Source: Riptortus pedestris (Eukaryota > Arthropoda > Insecta > Hemiptera > Alydidae). Taken from it: a stretch of 64,000 nt of DNA. Every line of letters begins with the position of its first letter. The stretch's first letter is position 1. Shown here piece by piece: positions 56,406 to 64,000 of the stretch. The stretch spans positions 151,601,001 to 151,665,000 of the forward strand of contig CM032229.1 of the NCBI GenBank assembly GCA_019009955.1, read 5' to 3'. The translations under genes were made by a program, and so were the position numbers. The notes under the pieces were generated by a model. The model ran no database searches. It was not told the DNA's origin and worked only from the letters and a program-made list of their open reading frames with translations.

Positions 56406-57284
56406 TTTTTTAGTGGCTTATAAGTAAAATTTCAAAAATGTCGCTTGAACCAACTAGGCATATTTAATCTTGAATAGCTATCTTTATCTACTCAATCTGT
56501 TTATTGGAAACGATTTGTGTAAGGTATAATTATATATAATAACAGTTATTTCCACATTTATATAAACAAAGGTATTATTGCAATTATAAACACTGCGAAG
56601 GACAAATCATGGTCTACCATTCCCATTTTTATTGTTTTTTAACATCATACCACCCAAGTACTAAATGCGGTTTTATGCTCGTTGACTTTTAACACTAGCT
56701 ACTTAACGAAGCAGTTTCAAAGGAGAAGATAATTACTAATTCTGGTATAAAACGGTTTTCCCGTTGCTGTATGTACGTACTGATAGTTGTCCTCTGATCA
56801 CGGTGTCCATATGATCGAGCAAGGGAAAGATGAGGGCCACAAGAATATTCAGTGGTTTTCCTTTTCATTCTACATCAGTCTGCCCAACTATAAAGGGATC
56901 AGGAAAAGTAAATGTTAATAGCAAGTATGACTGTATTGCATCTGCAGTATTACTTCTACTCTGACACACCTAGTGTTAGTAAGTGGAAATTCGTTACATG
57001 TAAATATTATGATTTATCTGCATATCCGTTGGAATTGCACATTCTTCTTCTGGTCGTTAATCTTGAGCCTCCCCAAAATTGCCAAGAACATGTAATGAAT
57101 CTGACATTGCATTACATAAACCCATCGCAAATGACCATGTATTTTAAATCCTGAATAATGTAAGCACAGACCACATTAAGATTATTATTTATCAATACTT
57201 AAATATATCGTTTTTAACTTTAAAAAAGGGTTTTATCCAAGTTGGAGTTAAGTCACCTTTTTGTAGATAACGCCGATGGATTTT
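56406..57284. other. Unassigned sequence
   Basis: The frame at 56912-57154 has no recognisable domain. No repeat recognised. Confidence 0.4.
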
Positions 57285-57911
57285 TAGCGGATTTCCCTTA
57301 AGGGAAATCAGCTATTGAGGTCGTACTCATGACGCGAGTTTCGAAAAATTTCTTCAAATGTTCATGGATCCTACCCAAGAGATGACGAAAATGAGGTCCG
57401 TTCAAAATTTTATATATATATTTGTCTGTTAACTCTCTAGCGGCCGCAATTTTTGTTTGATCGTTACCAAACTCGGAATTTATACGTTTTATGTAAAAAG
57501 GAAGATCAAGTTCGTTAATATCTGAAATCGGACAAGTGAGAGGGGGGGTTTAGAGGGGAGAATTTTCGGAAAATTCGAAATATCTCCGTCATTATGCGCC
57601 GGATCGAAAAATTGTATATAATCAATCTTATTGAAAATTAAATTTACTATAAATATTGTTCTATACATTTATTCTGTATCTTGAATATTAACCGAGATAT
57701 TTGCATTTGTATTCTGCTCTGGTCGGCAGGAGTGAGCTGTTTGGTACTTTCCGAAGAGAGCTCTGGCGGCCGTTTTCGTAACTATTCGTCCCTCCTGTAT
57801 AAGTTTAGTGATCCCTTACTACTTACTACACTTGTCATTGGGCAGATTTCTCTATTGTAAAACTTCACGTGGGAAATCTGCTTAGTTTACGCAGCCCCTG
57901 CGTGGCGGACT
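57285..57911 (+). mobile_element. Family A element, full length, subtype A2
   Basis: About 627 bp with perfect palindrome TTTCCCTTAAGGGAAA, a minimal TA tract (57411-57420), the subtype-specific CTCTGGCGGCCGTTTTCG segment, GGGAAATCTGCT and hairpin ACGCAGCCCCTGCGT. Closely related to 19394-20027, differing mainly in TA tract length and point changes. Confidence 0.92.
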
Positions 57912-57914
57912 TTT

Positions 57915-58400
57915 TATAATAACATTCACTCTCTTAACGTCGATACATTAATTAATATTACGGATAAATTTCGATAATAATTTCCGGTTAAATACAGTTT
58001 TTGAGCATATTTTGTTCGGCGGGGTCAAAGGGCAACATCGGCTCAGCGTATAAAAGTAAGACGTTGTGAAGGATTAAAATCAGTCATATCTCAGATACTC
58101 TCGACAGAAGACATCGATCCAAGACATCTTGCTAATCCTTCAGCTTCAGCCTGCCTTAGCCAGAACACTTCTCGCATGCACGATCTCTCACGGCAGAGTC
58201 TGATAGAGAACTTCTATAAAAACAGCTAAGTACTTGTAAACTAGTTTAAGCAGAGAAAAGCGTCCCCCTTTATATTATTAAAACGTGCCCCTCCATTTTG
58301 ATTAATAATTATTATTGGTGAATATTTAATTATAAATAAATTCATATATATTTAAATTTTGACTAGAGTCGATTGTTGGTGAACCCTTCCTAAATTGTTG
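57915..58400 (+). promoter_or_regulatory. LTR-like core promoter segment 2 (TATA, Inr, DPE)
   Basis: TATAAAAG at 58049-58056, an initiator TCAGTC with its A at 58082 (33 bp downstream of the TATA start), and AGACA at 58109-58113, exactly the DPE position (+28 to +32) and matching RGWYV fully. This is a complete arthropod-type core promoter. Such arrangements are common in gypsy-type LTRs; a TTGGTGAACCC near 58377 could mark the 3' LTR boundary, but no second LTR or polyprotein is present. A solo LTR is most likely; a cellular promoter cannot be excluded. Confidence 0.5.
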
Positions 58401-58801
58401 TTAGTGATTTGATTGTGGGAATTATCATATCTTACAGCTTCCACTCCAAGTTGCCGCAGCCAGATCGCAAAAATGCCTTCTATAAACAGTGTGCTGCATT
58501 ATCTGTGACTTGCATTAGCTTACTGCCCATTACTTCTTACATATACAATAAGGCGGCTCGTCATATTAACATTGCTGCGAAATGTGTGCTCAAAAAATTA
58601 CCTGTGTAGATGAAGAAAATAATAACCTTTTTGTAACATTTTAAATGTTGGAATATCCTATCAAATAGTCTGTGAACAAATTAAAATATTTTAATACATG
58701 ACAGTTATAGTTTCTCGTGATTCTTTTAAAGAGAACAATGTATAAAAACAAAATATGTTTTGTGGTATTACATTTGAAATTCCCTCTGTCTCATATGATT
58801 T
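58401..58801. other. Unassigned sequence
   Basis: A 66-codon frame (58409-58609, no ATG start) without recognisable domain follows the promoter-like segment; nothing else seen. Confidence 0.35.
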
Positions 58802-58911
58802 TAGGAGATTTCCCTTGAGGGAAATCAGCTACTGAGGTAGTACTCATGACGCGATTTTCGAAAAATTTCTACACAGGAGATGACGAAAATGAGGAATTCA
58901 AAGCTCTCTCA

Positions 58912-58967
<56 letters not shown>

Positions 58968-60026
58968 TAGCTCAGATACCCGGCTTCGCCCGGGAATTCA
59001 TTTGAGGCTGAATGGTGATGGTATTTTTTAGCAGGCTTTACATTGCACAATATTTTGACATTTACCCCGTCCCAGTGTTTAGGATTGATACCCGTCGTTG
59101 CCGTGGATTTGCTAATAATAGAATATTTATTCGATAAGGCTTCACTGTCTTCGATATTTTTGTATTTTCCGTCTCTTATACATGTAAATTAGGTGAATTT
59201 TTATTTCAGGCCTTCGTTATAACCCCCCTCCCGTTCGAAACTCAAAATTTTAATATAACTTATAATCATGGAAGAATTAATGCTAATTGACATACCGAGC
59301 TTTGTTAAGTTCGTTAGTGCCCAATAAAATTGTTGGCTCACGCTAAAGTTTTAACGTATAACTCAATTATACTTAGGTATACGACAAAAGTGTATATAGC
59401 AAACGTTACTCCAAATAACAAAATAAATAACTTTTGTTATGTGCATATTTGCCGAAAATGCAATAGGAAACGAAATATCACTATTATTAATTTCAGGCCT
59501 CCCTTACAACCCCCACTCCTGCCCGTCCATAGAAATGTTGGTATAGCTTATTACCATGAAGGCGTTAGTGCTAATGCACATACCGAGTTTTATTTAGTTT
59601 GGTTGAGTCTTTTTTGGCAAATACTATTGTTGACTCCCGCTATAAGTTTTAGCGTATAACGCATTTAAACTTCGGTATACGACAAAAGTGTATATAACAA
59701 AAGTTACTCTAAATAACAAAATAAACAATTTTGGTTATGTGCATATTTACCGAAAAACCAATAGAAAACGAAATATCGCTATTTTTAATTTCAGACATCC
59801 CTTATAACCCCCGCTCCTGTTTTGAGAGAATATTAATATAGCCTAAAACCTAAGTTGCGTTATAAGTAATCATACCAAATTTCATAAAATTCGGCTCAGT
59901 CGTTTATGCGTGGAAAGGTAACAAACAAACAAACAAACATACACGAAAGAAACAAAATGCAGTTATGTGAAACGAAAAGTTATCGTGAAATTTCGCGAAA
60001 AAAATCAATGTACAGACAGAGGTTAA

Positions 60027-60102
<76 letters not shown>

Positions 60103-60575
60103 GTATATGACTGTTAAAACTCTAGCAGTCGCAATTTTTGTTTAATCGTTACTAAACTCGGTATTTAATCATTTTATGTAAAAAGAAAGATTGAGTTCGT
60201 TAATGGCTGAAATCGAACCACTGGGATGGGGGGGGGGTTAGAGGAGGGAATTTCGAAAATTCAAAATATCTCCTTTACTATACGTCGTATTGAAAATTGT
60301 GTATAACGAATCTTATTGTAAATGTAATTTTAAATAAATTTTGTTATGTACGTTTTTGCTCTATCTTGATTATTAACCGAGATATTTGCATTTTTTAGTT
60401 TTCTGACATCAGTAAATCCCCACTCCTACTCTTGTCATATGGACAATAAGCTGTTATATTATGAAACATTATTTGAAGCCTACCAAATATTGTTCTCATC
60501 GATCTTTTACATTTTGAAGTAAATACAAATACGTGAGATATCTCCTTAGTTAACGCAGCCCCTGTGTGACGGACT
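58802..60575 (+). mobile_element. Family A element interrupted by family B
   Basis: The A 5' part (58802-58965) has palindrome TTTCCCTTGAGGGAAA, a shortened block, a CT-repeat and TA tract. The A 3' part (about 60034-60575) resumes in a TA tract and runs through GTCGCAATTTTTGTTTAATC, a G-run and a worn 3' end (ACGCAGCCCCTGTGTGACGG). The intervening 1.07 kb is family B, inserted in the TA array. Confidence 0.85.
58966..60033 (+). mobile_element. Family B element nested in A
   Basis: Starts ACTAGCTCAGATACCCGGCT with a CCCGG/CCGGG hairpin (CCCGGCTTCGCCCGGG). It contains internal repeats spaced 297 bp (AACAAAATAAATAACTT near 59417 and its copy near 59714). It ends CGGCTCAGTCGTTTATGCGT, then GGTAACAAACAAACAAACA and GTGAAACGAAAAGTTAT. 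No coding frame spans it; the 109-codon frame 59330-59659 is made of one internal repeat. Class unknown; non-autonomous. Confidence 0.8.
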
Positions 60576-61630
60576 ATTTCTCATATCAACTATATTAATA
60601 AACTAGCTACGTTGGGTACTTGCTATTGTAAACACTGAATAATTCATTTTAATTAAAATTTCAAAGTATGGCTTACCAATAGAATCCTGGAGTAGTTTGA
60701 GGAAATCCTTAGGTGTTATCTCTCTTAACAACTTAACGATTGTTGATAAGGGTTTTCGTTTTTTTTCTTTTTTGCTGGATTCCGTCTTTCGGCTATGCCC
60801 AATAAACCAACGTCATATATTGTTTAATTATAACAAGAGATTTAAAGGGAGCCTAGGTTAAAACTTTTATGAAATATTTTAAGGGTTGTGTCCAATTCAC
60901 CCTTGAAATAGTCCCCCTATTTATGCCCCTTGCTTCCCTTTTAATAGTGGGATGAGGAATCCACATTCCATTGATCAATGATGAGTAGTACAGCTGATGT
61001 TGTCATTAAAAATACATATTGAACCCTCGTGTGTCAAAATAGTAGGAGCTGTTTAGCTACGCTACAAAGAACAAAAAGCTCTGCAGACTAAATAGTAAGG
61101 GGCCCTCATAATGGCCATGTTAGTACTAGGAAGACCACTCCCAGCTGGTTCTATTAATTACAAATGATTAATGCCCCTACTAGTCACCGTGAATGGATAA
61201 CTAATTACTCTGATTCACTGTTCCTTGCAGGGAGTCACCGCTTCGGTCTATCAAAGAACCAACCATGAATGGGCTCTGAGTTAAGAGTCTTCCCGTGGAA
61301 GACCCCACGCAAGTCTTTAGAGAACTCTTCATCCTTCCGTTTTTTACAATTTTATTACAATAAAATCTACTTCATTAACGAATGAGGGTTTAAGTTTTTG
61401 GAATACAATCATTTCAATGACAAAAATCTGTTCTATTTGCTTTCCAGAAAGTCTTCATAGAACGTGTTTTTTTGATATTTTAAACTGCAAAACAATATTT
61501 TACTTCACTAACTTCAAGAAGCCGAATATTGTACCATTCATAAAATTATGTAGCAAGAGAATAGGCATAAGACAAGACTACTCTCTGTCACCTTAGCGTA
61601 AAATAATTTCATCAGAGGGAACATCAAAAA
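60576..61630. other. Unassigned sequence
   Basis: No repeat or protein recognised. TGTTCCTTGCAG at 61221-61232 resembles a 3' splice site but no supporting exon was found. Confidence 0.4.
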
Positions 61631-62518
61631 GTCTGCGTAAACTAAGCAGATATCCCTCGTGATGTTTAACAATAGATAAATCTACACACTGGTAACACAA
61701 TAGCACCGTCAACATCAACTGAATAGATTCAAACAAAAATAAGAAACCACCAGACGGAAAGCACCTGAAACGTCAACAAACAGTTGTGCCAACAGCTCAC
61801 CGGAAAGAAAAACAATTACGGACATATGTCAGAATATAACATATTAATTTTATTGAAAACTATTTACTATATCTAGTACTGTAATTTATAATGGATCAGA
61901 ATCAATTTTATCTCAATCAATCAAATTTTAGTAGTCCAAGAATTTAAGAAAGGGAGAGGGTCACGATAACATATTTGCATTTATCTCGTATAATAAAGGT
62001 CTCTTAAAAACGATTTATGGAATTTAAGCTACGAATAATTTGGTTTATTACATAACAGAGTATTGTTTATGTAACATGAGTAGAAGTGGGGGTTTGCTGA
62101 AGGCTGAAAAATGCAAATATCTTGGTTAATATTGATGATAGAGAATAAATGTATACGACAGTATTTATAGTACATTTAATGTGCAATGTGATTGGTTCTA
62201 TACACTTTTTTGATCCAACGTATAGAACCAGAGATATTTTTGAAAATCCCCCCTTTAAACTCCCCCTCCCACTTGTCCGATTTCAGCCATTAACGAACTT
62301 GATCTGTCTTTTTACATAAAACGTTTAAATATCGAGTTTGGCAACGATCAAACAAGTATTGCGGCCGCTGGAGCGTTAACAGACATATATATAATTTTGA
62401 GCGGAACTCATTTTCGTCACCTCCTGGGTAGGATCGATGGACATTTGATGGAATATTTCAAAATTCGCGTCGTGAGCACGTCCTAAATAGTTGATTTCCC
62501 TTGAGGGAAATCTGCTAA
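61631..62518 (-). mobile_element. Family A element, long type, reverse, 3' end clipped
   Basis: Begins (in reverse) inside the 3' hairpin: GTCTGCGTAAACTAAGCAGA, so the CCGTCACGCAGGGG part is deleted. It runs through the long-type middle and a near-lost TA tract (62384-62392) to palindrome TTTCCCTTGAGGGAAA and TCTGCT. Confidence 0.88.
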
Positions 62519-62949
62519 AAAGAACCTGTAGCATTAAACCGATTCATCAGTTCTATGATAAAGGTTTATAGATGATGTTGATCTGACGATTTTAGTCCTA
62601 AGTTGACATGAGTAGAATACAGTATGCCCAAGAAGGCACGGGTGTTGATTAAAAAATATCACCACTAGAAGAGGGTACATGTTGACTAAAGTGTTTGGTA
62701 GGGTCTGCATCTTGATGTTTCTTATTGTTAGCAAAATGTTTTATTAACTCTGTTCACAAAAAATGTACATGTTGTTTGTGCATCCATATATTTAAAAATT
62801 AACAGCCAAAATCATGAGATAAAATTAACTTTGATTTTAAAATAATATTCTTAGAAATATATGTGCCAGTTTTATTATGAGTTTACACTAATGGGTTATC
62901 AGTATAATTAAATTATATTCTATATATGATTTAATATAACTTAATTATT
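62519..62949. other. Unassigned AT-rich sequence
   Basis: The 66-codon minus frame at 62534-62734 has no recognisable domain. Confidence 0.35.
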
Positions 62950-63306
62950 GTTTTCCAGAAATCTTCATTATACGAGGTAGATGCAAATATGTTCTTGTGA
63001 ACCCCCCCCCCCCGTCTTAAATTCTTGGACTACTAAAATTTGATTGATTGAGAAAAAATTATTCTTATTCACTATAAATTACAGTACTTAGCATAGTACA
63101 TAGTTTACTATAAAATGAATATGTTATATTCTCATATGTTTCAGTTATTGTTTTGTTCCGGTGAGCCGTTGGCAGAACTGTTTGTTTACATTTGAGACGC
63201 TTCCCGCCGGTAGGGGAAACATTTCTTATTACCGTTTGTATTTATTCACTTAACTTCACCTAACACTTCACGGTGGTGTTGTGTTAGCAGTATAGGTTTA
63301 TCTTTT
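62950..63306 (+). mobile_element. Family A long-type 3' fragment, cut by family B
   Basis: Starts at GTTTTCCAGAAATCTTCATT, has the poly-C tract (63002-63013) and runs to CACGGTGGTGTTGTGTTAGC then TATAGGTTTATC, where family B begins. The expected A end (GGGAAATCTGCT and hairpin) would lie beyond the B insertion, outside the window. Confidence 0.8.
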
Positions 63307-64000
63307 ACTAGCTCAGATACCCGGCTTCGCTCGGGAATTAATTTGAGGGTGATGGTAAATTTTTGGCAAGGCTTTACTTTGCACAATATTTTGACATTTA
63401 CCCGTCCCAGTGTTTAGGGTTAACACCCGTCGTTTCTGTGGATTTGTAAAGAATAAAATTATTTTTTTATGTAAGACTTCACTGTCCTGCATACGGGTAT
63501 TGTCATATTTCCCGTTTCCTGTGCATTATGCATAGATTTGAATTATTAATGAGAAAATATTGACATACATTTGAATCATTTTTTTCATTTGAGGTACCTG
63601 GTAGTTCATATTGAAAAGAAGTGTTGAGCAAATTTCTCTAACTAACAAAATTAACGACTTTAGTTATGTGCATATTTGCCGAAACGCCAATAGGAAATCA
63701 CTATTTTTAATTTCAGGCCTCCCTTATAACCCCCACTCCAGCCCGTCCCTAGAAATAGTATGGCTTATTATAAGGAAGGCGTTAGTGCTAATACACATAC
63801 TGAGTGTTTTATTTAGTTCGGTTGAGTCTTTTGTGCCAAATAAAATTGTTGACTCCCGCTATAATTTTTAGCGTATAACGCCTTTATACTTCGGTATACG
63901 ACGATAGTGTATATAAAAAAAAAGTTTCTCTAAATTACAAAATAAACAACTTTTGCTATGAGTATATTTGCCGAAAATGCAATAGGAAACGAAATATCAC
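63307..64000 (+). mobile_element. Family B element, continues past window end
   Basis: Starts ACTAGCTCAGATACCCGGCT with the same hairpin, GGCAAGGCTTTACTTTGCAC and CCCGTCCCAGTGTTTAGG, then one full internal repeat and the start of a second about 290 bp later (near 63645 and 63935). The end is outside the window. The 86-codon frame 63611-63871 is repeat sequence. Confidence 0.8.

Noticed and set aside
61221..61300. Splice-acceptor-like TGTTCCTTGCAG with a following exon
   Set aside because: No open frame of useful length or recognisable protein follows.

Overview
The window looks like a gene-poor, repeat-rich stretch of an animal nuclear genome, most likely an arthropod (a chelicerate such as a spider is plausible but not shown). 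It is strongly AT-rich, has long TA and GT microsatellites and no dense long ORFs, and carries a tRNA-derived SINE family, RNase H-bearing I-like LINEs, a mariner fossil, a hAT-type MITE and many copies of one foldback-ended interspersed family. I found no host gene I can name, no functional tRNA or rRNA, no CRISPR and no bacterial-style operon. The only long intact reading frame is a 5'-truncated LINE ORF2 end at 34211-35647.

The dominant component is an interspersed element called family A here, with about 18 full or partial copies on both strands. A typical copy opens with AGCAGATTTCCC inside a GATTTCCCTTAAGGGAAATC palindrome. It then has a block ending GAGGTCCGTTCAAAA, a TA microsatellite of variable length, a G-run-containing middle, the inverted copy GGGAAATCTGCT, and a 3' hairpin ACGCAG-CCC-CTGCGT followed by GACGGAC and a T-run. 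Subterminal inverted repeats plus a 3' hairpin, with T-rich flanks and no clear target duplication, fit non-autonomous Helentron-associated (HINE/DINE-like) elements. That assignment is inference.

Layout: 0-6 kb holds a SINE, A copies (two head-to-tail) and a LINE C-terminal fragment with an ATTCT tail. 6-12 kb holds a perfect 40-bp-arm palindrome, a deleted mariner, two SINEs, a retroposed 3' fragment with a 15-bp target duplication, and a hAT-like MITE with an 8-bp target duplication. 12-25 kb alternates A copies and SINEs, with a second ATTCT-tailed LINE fragment and a decayed I-like LINE. 26.0-34.2 kb is a roughly 3.9-kb segment present twice in direct orientation, with a 334-bp spacer. 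The second copy abuts the LINE ORF2 end (34.2-36.06 kb). 36-48 kb is mostly unique AT-rich DNA with A, B and SINE copies. 48.65-50.05 kb is a satellite of 14-bp monomers organised into 125-bp nine-mer higher-order units. 51-53 kb is an A copy split by a 1.07-kb terminal-inverted-repeat transposon. 55-58.4 kb has two LTR-like core promoters (TATA, Inr and DPE positions). 58.8-64 kb has two A copies each invaded by another family (B), which carries internal repeats of about 296 bp.

The features form a record of nested insertions rather than a cooperating gene set. The LINEs are the likely source of retroposition machinery (the SINE and the I-like LINE share TAA-rich tails). The A family supplied TA tracts and hairpins into which other repeats inserted. 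Coordinates of repeat edges are by eye and may be off by several bases; family names are assigned from sequence hallmarks without database searches.
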